Numbered from the stretch's first letter, positions 18,432-27,522 are shown. The stretch is DNA of 64,000 nucleotides from Sphingomonas sp. R647 (GCF_020177055.1 NZ_JAIQXT010000002.1:496001-560000); one strand, 5' to 3'. Made by a program: numbers and translations. Notes: generated from the letters alone by a model not told the origin.

Positions 18432-19130
18432 TCAGCGCGCGGCGAGCGTGACCGTGCCGCCACCGACATGCGGCTCGGCGCGGAACACCTCGGTCGCATA
18501 GGCGAGACGTGGGGTCGCCGGAGCGTCGCCCGCGCGCCACGCGGCGAGATCGGCGCGCCAGGCGTCATAGCGCGCGTAGAAATCGGTGAAGGGCCGATCG
18601 ATCTGCGCCAGCGCGGCGGGCGCGATGGCGGGCAGCTCGGCCGCCGGAAGTGCGGCGACCTGATGCAGCAGCGGCGCGGCGGTCGCACAGAACTGCGCCA
18701 TCACCGGCGGCTGCGCGAAGTAATTGTAAAGCCGCGTCATCGCCGGATCGAACGAAGATGCGTCGCCATGCTCGCGGGTCAGCGCGTGATGCGCCGCCTT
18801 CAGCGCGCCGCGATGTGCCTTGAGGAACTGGTTATAGGCGGGCGCCAGCGCCGGATCGTTGCAGTTGAGTGCTGCGACATTGAATGCAGCGCGCAAATGC
18901 CATGCGGCTGCTTTGGCAGAGACCGTTCGGTTGAGGGTTGCATAGCTGCCGTCCGGGAGACGCGCCGGAATGGTAAGGTTGGCCGCAGCCCCATCGGGCG
19001 CGCGCGGCGCAGCGGTCTGGACCGGGGGAGGCAGAGGAACCGGAAGGGGCGCGGGCGCGGCAATCCGCTCCGGTCCAGCGCAGGCGCTCGCGAGGGCGAA
19101 TAGCGGGATAGCGAGGAGGAGGCGGCTCAT
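18432..19130 (-). CDS. Putative lipoprotein of unknown function
   Basis: 232 residues with a lipoprotein signal (LASAC, lipid-modified Cys17), a short Pro-rich linker (PAPLPVPLPPPV), and an Ala-rich helical body. I recognise no domain. Three further cysteines are visible (NCND, FCAT and none near the end). The ATG at 19130 is preceded by GGTGGCGGG. It follows the ptsP direction at a distance of about 40 bases and could be in the same transcript, upstream of ptsP. Confidence 0.65.
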   Translation of the reverse strand: MSRLLLAIPLFALASACAGPERIAAPAPLPVPLPPPVQTAAPRAPDGAAANLTIPARLPDGSYATLNRTVSAKAAAWHLRAAFNVAALNCNDPALAPAYNQFLKAHRGALKAAHHALTREHGDASSFDPAMTRLYNYFAQPPVMAQFCATAAPLLHQVAALPAAELPAIAPAALAQIDRPFTDFYARYDAWRADLAAWRAGDAPATPRLAYATEVFRAEPHVGGGTVTLAAR

Positions 19131-19193
19131 CCCGCCACCCAAGCAGGCGGGTGTCAAAGATTGGTTAATCCAGTGGGCGCCGCGCCAATGGAA

Positions 19194-21077
19194 CTATGGT
19201 GACCCGCGGCGGATCCCGGCAGCATTCGAGGTCATAGGATCGTAGCTACCTTCCAAACGCGCGGTCAGGTAGGCGCCTGCGCGCTTCACATATTCGTCCG
19301 CGTCTTCGCGTGCCGATTTGGCGACCGCAAGCGCGCGGCCGGACTCCGCAAGGTTTTCGGTCAGTGCATTAAGCGCGCGAAGACGGACGCGCGCCGTTTG
19401 AGTCGGCTGCGCCAAATCGATCAGGAAATCCACGCCGGCGGGCTCAGCGCCGATCCGCACCAAAGCTTCCGCTGCCGCGACACGTACAAGTTTCGACGGG
19501 TCGCTTCCCGCCATCGCTACGAGCTTCGGTTTAGTCTGCGCAGCGCCCTTGCCGAGTATCAGCAAGCCCGTCGCCGCCCAGAAGCGCATGACTTCGTTAG
19601 AGTGGCCAAGTGCGACTTCGAATGCGCCCAGCTTGCGGCGGTCCCCCCGTGCTGCCATCTGGGCCAGCCGCAATATCTGTTTGAGTGGATACGCGCCCGG
19701 CCGGCGACTCTCGGAATATCCCTCCAGCGGCGAGCCTTCCGGAATGAAGCCGTTGTCGTTGATCGCGATCATCTGACGATCGAGCGCACGCCGGAGCCGG
19801 CGTGCAATTGCACCCAAGGCGGGGTCGGCAATGCGATTGTCTATCTGATCGCGATCGCTCTGCAGGTCATAGAGTTCCTCGAACGGCTTGGGTTGGAAGA
19901 ACCGGGTCTGTGCTGCATTCAGCCGACCCGCCAGATATTCGCGCTCCCACCCCTGGTAGTTCTTTGCGAGCCATTCGAATGCGCCGTGCATGCCCCATGG
20001 TCGATGCGGCATGTAATTGCGGATGTAGCGATATCGACCATCCGTTACCGTGCGGACCAGATCATATCGTTCGTCCATCCGGTCGCGCGCGCCGAATGCC
20101 AACTCACTTCGGACGGCGTCGCGACCCAGGAAGGGCTTGCCTTGCATCTGGGTTGCCTGCGGGACGCCAGCTAGCGACAACAATGTCGGAGCCAGATCGA
20201 GCAGGCTGATCGGCGTGCCGACTTCGCCTCCGGCTTGCGGGGAAAGATGTCGCCACTTTGGAGGGACATACACGATAAGCGCGCATCGAAGTCCGTCATC
20301 ATAGCAATAGCGCTTGCTGCGGGCGAGCGCCCCGCCATGGTCGGAATAATAGAAGACGATCGTGTCTTCGGCCAGGCCGTCCGCTTCAAGCTCGGCCATC
20401 TTGGCGGCAAACTCACCGTCCATTTTTTCGATGAGATTATAATAGCTGGCAAAATCCTCGCGGACCTCGGGAATATCGGGGAGGTAAGCGGGGACGCGAA
20501 TGTCCCGCGGCTTGACCCGTCCGGCTGTGGGCTGGAACAGACGCGATTCATGCGTCGTCATCGTATTGAAGACAGCCAGGAACGGCTGGCCCGGCGCGCG
20601 GCCGCGCCAATGCGCGGTCTCGCTGCTTTCGTTCCAGATGCGTGCCGGTTCGACGTCGCAATTATAGTCGGTTTTGCTGTTGTTGGTGCAGTAGTAGCCT
20701 GCCTGCCGCATGTATTCGGGATAGGTCCGCAATTGCCTGGGCAGTCCGGCTTCGGCACGCATGTGCTGTGCGGGCGAACAGCTTTGCGCATTGACGCCTG
20801 TCAGGATCGCGAAGCGGGACGGTGCACAGACCGGTGCGCTGGCGTAGGCGTGCCGGTAAAGCACTCCCTTTGACGCCAGCGCGTCGATGGCGGGCGTATG
20901 GGCAATCTTGTCGCCATAAGCCCCGATATAGGGAAAATTATCCTCACTGACGAACCACAGGATGTTCGGGCGCTGAAGGCCGGTCGCCGCGCTGGTTTGC
21001 GGCAGCGAAGCCGAAGCCGCTCCGGCAAGCCCCGCCCCGATGACACCGCGGCGTGAAACGTGAGGAGAACCCGGCAT
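19194..21077 (-). CDS. Sulfatase with Tat-type signal and C-terminal HEAT-like repeats
   Basis: 627 residues. A twin-arginine-like signal (VSRRGVIGAGLAGAA) precedes an alkaline-phosphatase-superfamily sulfatase domain. The catalytic cysteine to be made formylglycine is Cys84 in C-A-P-S-R, and the metal-binding SEDNFPY and YSDHGGALARSKR segments are present. After about residue 470, HEAT-like repeats follow (ALGHSNEVMRFWAATGL, DPSKLVRVAAAEALVRIG). This pairing is seen in heparan- or arylsulfatase-like proteins, but the substrate is unknown. GGAG precedes the ATG at 21077. The gene is visibly more AT-rich than its neighbours, suggesting transfer. No maturation enzyme is nearby. Confidence 0.85.
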   Translation of the reverse strand: MPGSPHVSRRGVIGAGLAGAASASLPQTSAATGLQRPNILWFVSEDNFPYIGAYGDKIAHTPAIDALASKGVLYRHAYASAPVCAPSRFAILTGVNAQSCSPAQHMRAEAGLPRQLRTYPEYMRQAGYYCTNNSKTDYNCDVEPARIWNESSETAHWRGRAPGQPFLAVFNTMTTHESRLFQPTAGRVKPRDIRVPAYLPDIPEVREDFASYYNLIEKMDGEFAAKMAELEADGLAEDTIVFYYSDHGGALARSKRYCYDDGLRCALIVYVPPKWRHLSPQAGGEVGTPISLLDLAPTLLSLAGVPQATQMQGKPFLGRDAVRSELAFGARDRMDERYDLVRTVTDGRYRYIRNYMPHRPWGMHGAFEWLAKNYQGWEREYLAGRLNAAQTRFFQPKPFEELYDLQSDRDQIDNRIADPALGAIARRLRRALDRQMIAINDNGFIPEGSPLEGYSESRRPGAYPLKQILRLAQMAARGDRRKLGAFEVALGHSNEVMRFWAATGLLILGKGAAQTKPKLVAMAGSDPSKLVRVAAAEALVRIGAEPAGVDFLIDLAQPTQTARVRLRALNALTENLAESGRALAVAKSAREDADEYVKRAGAYLTARLEGSYDPMTSNAAGIRRGSP

Positions 21078-21175
21078 AACAACTCCATGGCAATTACTGT
21101 CGAATACCGCACCCGGCGCGGGCAAAGGCCGCATCAGGGGCGCTCGCCGTCACGCCACGTTGCGGCGCAATCTAG

Positions 21176-22195
21176 CTAAGCCGCCCGCTTCTCCAGTGCC
21201 GCCGCGGCCTCGGCCATCAGCTGGGCGATGATGTCGGCGACGGGTTCTTCCTTGGTCACCATGCCAACCGACTGGCCGGCCATCAGCGAGCCATTGTCGA
21301 CATCACCCTCGATCACCGCGCGGCGCAGGGCGCCCGCCCAATAATGCTCGATCTGGAGCTGCGCCTCCATCATCTCGACCTTGCCGTCGTCGAGCAGCTG
21401 CGCGACTTCGCGCTGCTTGGCGGTGAACAGCTCGGATGAGGCGTTCTTGAGCGCGCGCACCGGGATCACCGGCAGGCGCGGGTCGATCTGGACGCTCGAG
21501 ATCGCGTCGCGGGCACTGGCGCGGAAGAATGCTTTCTTGAAGTTCGGATGCGCGATGCTCTCGGTCGCGCAGGCGAAGCGCGTGCCGAGCTGGACGCCCG
21601 CCGCGCCCATGTCGAGATAGCCGGCGATCGCCTCGCCGCGCCCGATCCCGCCCGCGACGAAAACCGGCACCTGCTCCGACACCTCGGGCAGGATTTCCTG
21701 CGCGAGCACGCTGGTCGACACCGGGCCGATATGGCCGCCGGCCTCCATCCCCTCGACGACGAGCGCATCGACGCCCGAGCGGATCAGCTTCTTGGCGAGG
21801 CTGAGCGCCGGCGCGAAGCAGATGACCTTGGCACCGCTCGCCTTGATCGCATCGAGGCTCCCGGTCGGCGGCAGCCCGCCGGCGAGCACGATATGCGTCA
21901 CCTGATGCTTCGCGCACACCGCGATCAGGTCGAACAGCATCGGGTGCATGGTGATCAGGTTCACACCGAACGGCTTGTCGGTCAGCGCCTTGGTCGCCGC
22001 GATCTCGGCATCCAGCAGCTCGGGCGTCATCGCGCCGCACGCGATCAGGCCGAAGCCGCCCGCGTTGGAAATGGCGGAGACGAGGTTGCGCTCGCTCACC
22101 CACGACATCGCGCCGCACAGGATTGCCGTCTCGCTGCCGAGAAATTCGATGCCGCGCGCCATGCGGCGCTGGAGGCGCTCTTCACCAATGGTCAT
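21176..22195 (-). CDS. Nitronate monooxygenase / 2-nitropropane dioxygenase family
   Basis: FMN-dependent TIM-barrel oxidoreductase, 339 residues. Motifs are NAGGFGLIACGAMTPE near the N-terminus, VLAGGLPP, CFAPALSLAKKL, EGMEAGGHIGP (with the histidine conserved in the family), and the phosphate-binding VAGGIGRGEAIAGYLDMGA with VQLGTRF. The family oxidises alkyl nitronates; some members are enoyl-ACP reductases of the FabK type. The exact substrate cannot be told from sequence alone. It stands alone between the sulfatase and a small lipoprotein. Confidence 0.85.
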   Translation of the reverse strand: MTIGEERLQRRMARGIEFLGSETAILCGAMSWVSERNLVSAISNAGGFGLIACGAMTPELLDAEIAATKALTDKPFGVNLITMHPMLFDLIAVCAKHQVTHIVLAGGLPPTGSLDAIKASGAKVICFAPALSLAKKLIRSGVDALVVEGMEAGGHIGPVSTSVLAQEILPEVSEQVPVFVAGGIGRGEAIAGYLDMGAAGVQLGTRFACATESIAHPNFKKAFFRASARDAISSVQIDPRLPVIPVRALKNASSELFTAKQREVAQLLDDGKVEMMEAQLQIEHYWAGALRRAVIEGDVDNGSLMAGQSVGMVTKEEPVADIIAQLMAEAAAALEKRAA

Positions 22196-22242
22196 GGTGC
22201 TCGCCTAGCGCCGGTCTGCGCAGTTAGGCAAGCTGCGAGCGG

Positions 22243-22761
22243 TCAGGGGCCGCATTCCCATACACCGTCGATCGCTTGCGGCGCAGATCCCGGAGCCTCG
22301 ATCGATAGCGTTGCGGTGTGGCTGGATCCCTCATGCCCGGTCGTCCGCTCGGCGCCACGGGTGATCGCGACGATCAGCTTCTCGCCGTCAAAGCTGCTGC
22401 CCCGGGTCAGCGCATCGAACCCGCCCGCCTCGCGCGCGGTGAGCAGGACCGGTGTCGTGTCGCGCATCACGACGACCGTTGCGCGGCTCGCCCGATCGAC
22501 ATTGCCGGCCCCGACCAGCACTAGGCGCCCGGCGTCGGAAAGGAATGCACAGCGCAGTTCGCCCTGCAACCGCGCCGCTGCTGCCTCGGTCACGGTGCCG
22601 AGCACGATGGGTGCGGGTGAGGGCGTGGGGGAGGGCGGGAGGACGGATTCGACCGGGGCAGGCTGTTGCGCCTCGCCATTGCCCGGCGGGGCCGGGGCGG
22701 GGGAGCAGGCGGCGAGCGCCACGACGAAAGCGGCAGGGCCGACCAGGGTGAGGCTTCGCAT
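22243..22761 (-). CDS. Putative lipoprotein of unknown function
   Basis: 172 residues with a lipoprotein signal (VVALAAC, Cys19), a Pro/Ser/Thr-rich linker to about residue 55, and a compact C-terminal domain with two cysteines (ELRCAFLS and the closing VWECGP) that may pair. I see no known family. The initiating ATG at 22761 is the first after upstream stops. It is divergent from the endonuclease-family gene, with about 100 bases between. Confidence 0.6.
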   Translation of the reverse strand: MRSLTLVGPAAFVVALAACSPAPAPPGNGEAQQPAPVESVLPPSPTPSPAPIVLGTVTEAAAARLQGELRCAFLSDAGRLVLVGAGNVDRASRATVVVMRDTTPVLLTAREAGGFDALTRGSSFDGEKLIVAITRGAERTTGHEGSSHTATLSIEAPGSAPQAIDGVWECGP

Positions 22762-22860
22762 CCTGTGATAATGCCGCAGGCGGGCTTCTGTTCAATCCCC
22801 CGGGAGTCCTGCCGCACGCGTCACCTTGGACAGCGCTGTCAGACTTGCTAATCCTCGGCC

Positions 22861-23664
22861 ATGATTGATCGCCGCACCCTGCTCGCCGCTGCCGCCGCCG
22901 CCCCGCTTGCCGCTTGCGCCCCGCGCGCCATGGCGCCGCGCCAACCGCTACGGGTGGTGACGTTCAACATCTGGCACGATGCGGGCAACTGGCCGCTGCG
23001 GCTCAAGCTGATCGTCGATGTGCTGCGCGCCGCCGATGCCGATGTGATCGGCCTGCAGGAAGTGCTGCAGGATTCGAAGAAAAACCTGCCCAATCAGGCC
23101 GAGACGATCGCCGCCGCGCTGGGTGGTTATCGCGTCGAGTTCATGTCGACCTCGCCGGTCGGCGCGGCCAACCGTTATGGCAATGCGATCCTGTCGCGCC
23201 TGCCGGTGGTGGAGACGGACACGATCAAGCTGGACCCGGCGAACGATTATCGCACCGCGCTGCGCGTACGGGTGCGCAGCGGCGGGCGGCTGGTCGACGT
23301 CGTCAACACCCACCTCGCCCACCAGCCTGAGGCCGGGCCGGTACGGGCGCAGCAGATCAACGGGCTGCTTGGCTGGTTGCCGACTGACGATGTGCCGCTG
23401 GTTCTGATGGGCGACTTCAACGCGCCGCTCGACGAAGCCGCGCTGGCGCCGATCGCGATCCGCGGGCTTGAGCCGGTGCTTGCCCCCGGCGCGGTGGACA
23501 CGACTTTGGTGGTCGCGCGCGGGCACAAATCGCGCGTGATCGACCATATCTTCGCCGACCCACGCGCGTTCGAAATCAGCGACGCCCGGCGCATCGCCGA
23601 TGCGGTGGCGGGCGAGTTCCCGTCGGACCATTATGGCGTCGCGGCGACCCTGACGCCGCGCTGA
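22861..23664 (+). CDS. Endonuclease/exonuclease/phosphatase family protein
   Basis: 267 residues. The N-terminus (IDRRTLLAAAAAAPLAAC) looks like a Tat or lipoprotein export signal with Cys19. The EEP fold is clear: VTFNIWHD, VIGLQEVLQD with the metal-binding Glu, NTHLAHQPE, LMGDFNAPLDE with the Asp/Asn pair, and SRVIDHIF..SDHYGV with the catalytic His. Members cut phosphodiesters in nucleic acids, sphingomyelin or inositol lipids; a secreted phosphodiesterase is the safest reading. It stands alone. Confidence 0.85.
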   Translation: MIDRRTLLAAAAAAPLAACAPRAMAPRQPLRVVTFNIWHDAGNWPLRLKLIVDVLRAADADVIGLQEVLQDSKKNLPNQAETIAAALGGYRVEFMSTSPVGAANRYGNAILSRLPVVETDTIKLDPANDYRTALRVRVRSGGRLVDVVNTHLAHQPEAGPVRAQQINGLLGWLPTDDVPLVLMGDFNAPLDEAALAPIAIRGLEPVLAPGAVDTTLVVARGHKSRVIDHIFADPRAFEISDARRIADAVAGEFPSDHYGVAATLTPR

Positions 23665-23845
23665 GCACATCGCGGAGGCGGGAACCCCGCGCCGTCCCAT
23701 GCTTTAATCCCCGGCGGCCCGGGCCCCTCTGGCGATCCTTTGATCGTGATGTCGGACGCATCGAACCGGCCGGGTCGTGCATGCGAGCATCGCTGTACGC
23801 TGCGCCCTGGCCTGTGATTCACAGACCGGAAGGATTGAGGTTTTT

Positions 23846-24112
23846 ATGAAGATATTCGCTCTCGCCGCCGCTGGTGCTGCTGTGCTCGTCGCGACCCCCG
23901 CGCTCGCCGATCGCGCGCCCACCGCGACCGAAGCCGCCGCGATCGAAAAGGCGGTGCGCGCTGCCGGTTTCGTCAGCTGGGAAGAGGTCGAGCTGGACGA
24001 TGACGGCCCCTATTGGGAGGTCGATGACGCGCGCATGGCCGACGGCAAGCGCTACGATCTGAAGCTGCGCCCGGGTACGTACGAGATCGTCGAGCGCGAG
24101 CTGGAAGACTGA
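23846..24112 (+). CDS. Small periplasmic PepSY-like protein
   Basis: 88 residues with a signal peptide (1-22, ending ALA). The mature part (EKAVRAAGFVSWEEVELDDDGPYWEV..GKRYDLKL) resembles the small PepSY-type domains found in many proteobacterial periplasmic proteins of unknown role. AGGATTGAGG lies before the ATG at 23846. It is convergent with lysC. The resemblance is by eye and moderate. Confidence 0.65.
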   Translation: MKIFALAAAGAAVLVATPALADRAPTATEAAAIEKAVRAAGFVSWEEVELDDDGPYWEVDDARMADGKRYDLKLRPGTYEIVERELED

Positions 24113-24136
24113 TAATGAGAAGCGGGGCGGCCGTGA

Positions 24137-25396
24137 TCAGGCCGCCTCGTCCTCCGGCGCGTCCAGCCCATAGGCGGTGTGCAGCACGCGGACGGCGAGT
24201 TCGGTCTCGTCCTCGTGGATCAGCACGCTGACCTTGATCTCGCTGGTGGTGATAGCGAGGATGTTGATGCGGCGTTCGGCTAGCGTGTCGAACATCGTCG
24301 CGGCGACGCCGGCATGGCTGCGCATCCCGACGCCGACGACGCTAATCTTCGCGATCTTGGTGTCGTGGACCAGCGCGTCATAGCCGATCGGCGCCTTTTG
24401 CTTGCCCAGCACGTCGAGCGCGCGAGCCAGTTCGGCGCGCGGGACGGTGAAGGTCACGTCGGTCGATCCGGTCGCGTGCGCGACGTTCTGGACGATCATG
24501 TCGACGTTGATCCCGGCTTCCGCGAGCGGGCCGAAGATATGGGCGACTGCGCCCGGCCGGTCGGGGACGTTGGTCAGCGTCACCTTGGCTTCGTTCTTGT
24601 CGGCGGCGATGCCGGTGATGAGCTGCCGTTCCACGTCGTTGATCTCCTCTTCGCCAACGATCAGCGTGCCGCGATGGCCGGTGTCGTCATGCGTATCCTC
24701 GAACGAAGAAAGCACGCGCACGCGCACCCCCTCCTTCATCGCCAGCCCGACCGAGCGGGTCTGGAGCACTTTCGCCCCGACGCTCGCCAGTTCCAGCATC
24801 TCTTCGTAAGTCACCTTGGTCAGCTTGCGTGCGCGCGGCACGATGCGCGGGTCGGTGGTATAGACGCCGTCGACATCGGTATAGATGTCGCACCGGTCCG
24901 CCTTCATTGCCGCCGCGACCGCGACCGCGCTGGTATCCGATCCGCCACGGCCGAGCGTGGTGATGCGATGATCGTCGGCGACACCCTGAAATCCCGGAAT
25001 GACCGCGACATGGCCGTCCGCGAGGCTCGCGTTGAGCGTGTCGGTGTCGATCGTGTCGATCCGCGCGCTGGCATGCGCACTGCTGGTGTGGATCGGCAGC
25101 TGCCAGCCGAGCCAGCTGCGCGCGGGCACGCCGATCGCCTGCAGCGCGATGGCGAGCAGCCCGCTGGTGATCTGTTCGCCGGCCGAGACGACCGTGTCAT
25201 ATTCGCGCAGGTCATAGAGCGGCGAGGCTTCCTTGCAGAACCCAACCAGCCGGTCGGTTTCGCCCGCCATCGCCGACACGACGACCGCGACCTGATTGCC
25301 CGCCTCCCACTCGCGCTTCACCCGCGCGGCGACGTTGCGAATCCGCTCGATCCCGGCCATCGACGTGCCGCCGAACTTCATCACGATACGCGCCAT
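24137..25396 (-). CDS. lysC: Aspartate kinase
   Basis: First step of the lysine, threonine and methionine pathway. The 419 residues open with MARIVMKFGGTSM, the kinase signature, and include GRGGSDTSAVAVAAAMKADRCDIYTDVDGVYTTDP in short conserved pieces, then two C-terminal ACT domains (from about residue 265; VPDRPGAVAHIFGPLAEAGI, then SVVGVGMRSHAGVAA) that mediate feedback by amino acids. The ATG at 25396 has GGGGGACAGG upstream. A much longer upstream frame is not conserved. It is divergent from ubiG, a common alphaproteobacterial layout. Confidence 0.95.
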   Translation of the reverse strand: MARIVMKFGGTSMAGIERIRNVAARVKREWEAGNQVAVVVSAMAGETDRLVGFCKEASPLYDLREYDTVVSAGEQITSGLLAIALQAIGVPARSWLGWQLPIHTSSAHASARIDTIDTDTLNASLADGHVAVIPGFQGVADDHRITTLGRGGSDTSAVAVAAAMKADRCDIYTDVDGVYTTDPRIVPRARKLTKVTYEEMLELASVGAKVLQTRSVGLAMKEGVRVRVLSSFEDTHDDTGHRGTLIVGEEEINDVERQLITGIAADKNEAKVTLTNVPDRPGAVAHIFGPLAEAGINVDMIVQNVAHATGSTDVTFTVPRAELARALDVLGKQKAPIGYDALVHDTKIAKISVVGVGMRSHAGVAATMFDTLAERRINILAITTSEIKVSVLIHEDETELAVRVLHTAYGLDAPEDEAA

Positions 25397-25456
25397 TTGA
25401 ACCTGTCCCCCAAAGTCCCGGTTGGGAAGCTGTGGGCGCGCTGATAAGAGGGGGGG

Positions 25457-26194
25457 ATGGCGATGACAAGCAAAGCAACGATTGACCCGCGTGAAGCTGA
25501 ACATTTCGGTCGGCTGGCGGCGGACTGGTGGAATCCCAAGGGCGAGTCGGCGATGCTCCACCGGCTCAACCCGGTGCGGCTGCGCTACATTCGTGAGGCG
25601 ATAGACGCGCATTGGGGCAGCAATCCGCGCGATTTTGCGCCGCTCAAGGGCCGGACCGCGCTCGATGTCGGGTGTGGCGCGGGGCTGTTGTGCGAGCCGC
25701 TGGCGCGGATGGGCGCGGCGGTGACGGGGGTTGACGCGGCGCCCGAGAATATCGGCGCGGCGCGCGCGCATGCCGAAGCGGCGGGCCTGACCATCGACTA
25801 TCGCGCGGGCGAGTTCGAGACCGAGGTCGCGGGGCGCCAGTTCGATCTTGTCACCTCGATGGAGGTGATCGAGCATGTCGCCGATCCGGCGGCGTTCGTG
25901 CGCGGCCTCGTCGCGGCGCTGGCCCCCGGCGGGCTGATGATCCTGTCCACCCCCAACCGCACGCCGCTATCGCGTCTGGCGATGATTACGGTTGCCGAGG
26001 GTGTGGGGATGATCCCGCGCGGAACGCACGACCACGCCAAGTTCCTGACGCCCGAGGAGCTGACCGGGTTGCTCGAGGACGCGGGAATGGCAGTATCCGA
26101 CCTGCGCGGCCTCAGCTTCTCGCCCGGCGCGGGGTTTCATCTGAGCGAGGATATGGCGCTCAACTATTTGCTGACCGCGCGGCGTTCGGCGTAA
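25457..26194 (+). CDS. ubiG: Ubiquinone biosynthesis O-methyltransferase UbiG
   Basis: Performs both O-methylations of ubiquinone synthesis. 245 residues: the family-specific N-terminus (EAEHFGRLAADWWNPKG..MLHRLNPVR), SAM motif I (ALDVGCGAGLLCEPLARMGA), the TSMEVIEHVADP post-motif, and the C-terminal GTHDHAKFLTPEEL. The ATG at 25457 follows AGAGGGGGG; a second ATG two codons later is possible. Its position opposite lysC supports the call. Confidence 0.95.
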   Translation: MAMTSKATIDPREAEHFGRLAADWWNPKGESAMLHRLNPVRLRYIREAIDAHWGSNPRDFAPLKGRTALDVGCGAGLLCEPLARMGAAVTGVDAAPENIGAARAHAEAAGLTIDYRAGEFETEVAGRQFDLVTSMEVIEHVADPAAFVRGLVAALAPGGLMILSTPNRTPLSRLAMITVAEGVGMIPRGTHDHAKFLTPEELTGLLEDAGMAVSDLRGLSFSPGAGFHLSEDMALNYLLTARRSA

Positions 26195-26292
26195 CGATCA
26201 GGGATTCGTGGCGAGCGGTGGATCCGGTCGAAGATCGTACCGGATGAATGTTCGTTGGGTAGGGCTGGTGGCTGCGGGCGGTCGTCAGTCAT
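26164..26292 (-). CDS. Possible small protein (42 residues)
   Basis: A 42-codon frame preceded by an unusually good ribosome binding site (AGGAGAC, eight bases before the ATG at 26292). It is charged and Pro/Arg-rich (SSGTIFDRIHRSPRIPDR). Its last 31 bases overlap the end of ubiG on the other strand. I know no family for it. It is listed because of the ribosome binding site and an otherwise empty interval; it may not be translated. Confidence 0.35.
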   Translation of the reverse strand: MTDDRPQPPALPNEHSSGTIFDRIHRSPRIPDRYAERRAVSK

Positions 26293-26374
26293 GCTGCGTC
26301 TCCTGGTTGGCGGCACAAAGTCGTCCCGCCAACCCGTGAGCGTCATGAGCAAAGCATGAGATCGCGCTGAACGC

Positions 26375-26746
26375 CTAGAACAACCGCCCGCCATTCGGCA
26401 CCGGCACGCTCGGGTGGAACAGCACCACCTTCCCCTGTGCATCGGGGAAGCCGAGCGTCAGCACCTCCGACATCATCGGGCCAATCTGGCGCGGGGGGAA
26501 GTTGACCACTGCGGCGACCTGTCGCCCCGGCAGGTCGTCCAGCGTATAGTGCTCGGTGATCTGCGCCGAGGAGCGCTTGACCCCGATCGCCGGGCCGAAG
26601 TCGATGGTCAGCTTGAACGCTGGTTTGCGCGCCTCGGGAAACGGCTCGGCGGCGATGATCGTGCCGATACGAATGTCGACCGCGAGGAACTGGTCGAAGC
26701 TGATTTCCGGCGCGGCGGGGGCGTCGGCGGCGTGGCTCATGTGCAT
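26375..26746 (-). CDS. CsaA-like tRNA-binding domain protein
   Basis: 123 residues forming a single OB-fold tRNA-binding domain: [23 protein letters not shown], then [34 protein letters not shown] split around conserved Gly/Pro, and VPNGGRLF at the end. It matches the stand-alone CsaA group, reported as an export-related chaperone in Bacillus; the role here is unproved. AGGAG lies before the ATG at 26746. It is divergent from ung, with about 60 bases between. Confidence 0.85.
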   Translation of the reverse strand: MHMSHAADAPAAPEISFDQFLAVDIRIGTIIAAEPFPEARKPAFKLTIDFGPAIGVKRSSAQITEHYTLDDLPGRQVAAVVNFPPRQIGPMMSEVLTLGFPDAQGKVVLFHPSVPVPNGGRLF

Positions 26747-26805
26747 CGCGGTCTCCTGTGCGGCGTCGATTGACACAGGCGGCTGGATTCGCCCAGTCCC
26801 TGCCC

Positions 26806-27483
26806 ATGACCGTGAAGTTGCACCCAAGCTGGCTCGACCCGCTCAAGGCCGAGTTCGACAGCCCCTATATGGCCGATCTGCGCGCCTTCCTGTTGGCTGA
26901 AAAGACGGCGGGAAAGCGCATCTTCCCCAAGAGCGCCGACTGGTTCCGCGCGCTCGACCTGACCCCGCCCGAAAGCGTCCGCGTCGTGATCCTGGGGCAG
27001 GACCCCTATCATGGAGAGGGACAGGCGCATGGCCTGTGCTTCTCGGTCCAGCCAGGGGTGAAGGTGCCGCCGAGCTTGGTGAATATCTACAAGGAGCTCA
27101 AGAGCGACCTTGGCATCGACCCGCCGGGCCATGGGTTCCTTGAACATTGGGCGAAGCAGGGGGTGTTGTTGCTCAACAATTGCCTGACGGTCGAGATGGG
27201 GCTGGCGGCGTCGCACAAGGGGCGCGGGTGGGAGCGGTTCACCGATGCGGTGGTGGCGCAGGTCAACGCGCTGCTCGACCCGGTGGTGTTCATGCTGTGG
27301 GGCAGCCATGCGCAGAAAAAGGCGGCGTCGGTCGATCCGCGCCATCTGGTGCTGAAATCGGTCCACCCCTCGCCGCTATCGGCGCATGGCGGATTCTTCG
27401 GCTCGCGGCCATTTTCGCAGGCGAATGCGTTTCTGCGTGCGCACGGGCGCGGTGAAATAGACTGGGCGCTGCCGGCTGTCTGA
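26806..27483 (+). CDS. ung: Uracil-DNA glycosylase
   Basis: Removes uracil from DNA at the start of base-excision repair. 225 residues. The catalytic water-activating motif [28 protein letters not shown], and the leucine-loop [17 protein letters not shown] are all intact. The start at 26806 (MTVKLHPSW) fits the family length; the frame is open further upstream but not conserved. It is followed after two bases by a palindromic repeat that may end transcription from both sides. Confidence 0.95.
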   Translation: MTVKLHPSWLDPLKAEFDSPYMADLRAFLLAEKTAGKRIFPKSADWFRALDLTPPESVRVVILGQDPYHGEGQAHGLCFSVQPGVKVPPSLVNIYKELKSDLGIDPPGHGFLEHWAKQGVLLLNNCLTVEMGLAASHKGRGWERFTDAVVAQVNALLDPVVFMLWGSHAQKKAASVDPRHLVLKSVHPSPLSAHGGFFGSRPFSQANAFLRAHGRGEIDWALPAV

Positions 27484-27485
27484 GC

Positions 27486-27515
27486 CCGTCGCCCCGGCCT
27501 GCGCCGGGGCGACGG
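27486..27515. repeat. CCGTCGCCCCGGC-type palindromic repeat
   Basis: A perfect 13-bp stem (CCGTCGCCCCGGC) with a four-base CTGC loop, between the convergent ends of ung and the TonB receptor. The same core recurs at 51806-51831, 51904-51932 and twice inside ileS (57271-57354). It can act as a bidirectional terminator here, but its recurrence marks it as a dispersed repeat family. Confidence 0.75.
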
Positions 27516-27522
27516 CGTTAAA

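Noticed and set aside
24120..24147. GGCGGCC...GGCCGCC hairpin at the convergent ends of the PepSY-like gene and lysC
   Set aside because: The stem partly lies in the lysC coding end and has no T-tract; not strong enough to list as a terminator.
25397..25876. Extended N-terminus for aspartate kinase
   Set aside because: The frame is open upstream, but the family begins at MARIVMKFGGTS and a good ribosome binding site lies just before it. The extension is antisense to ubiG.
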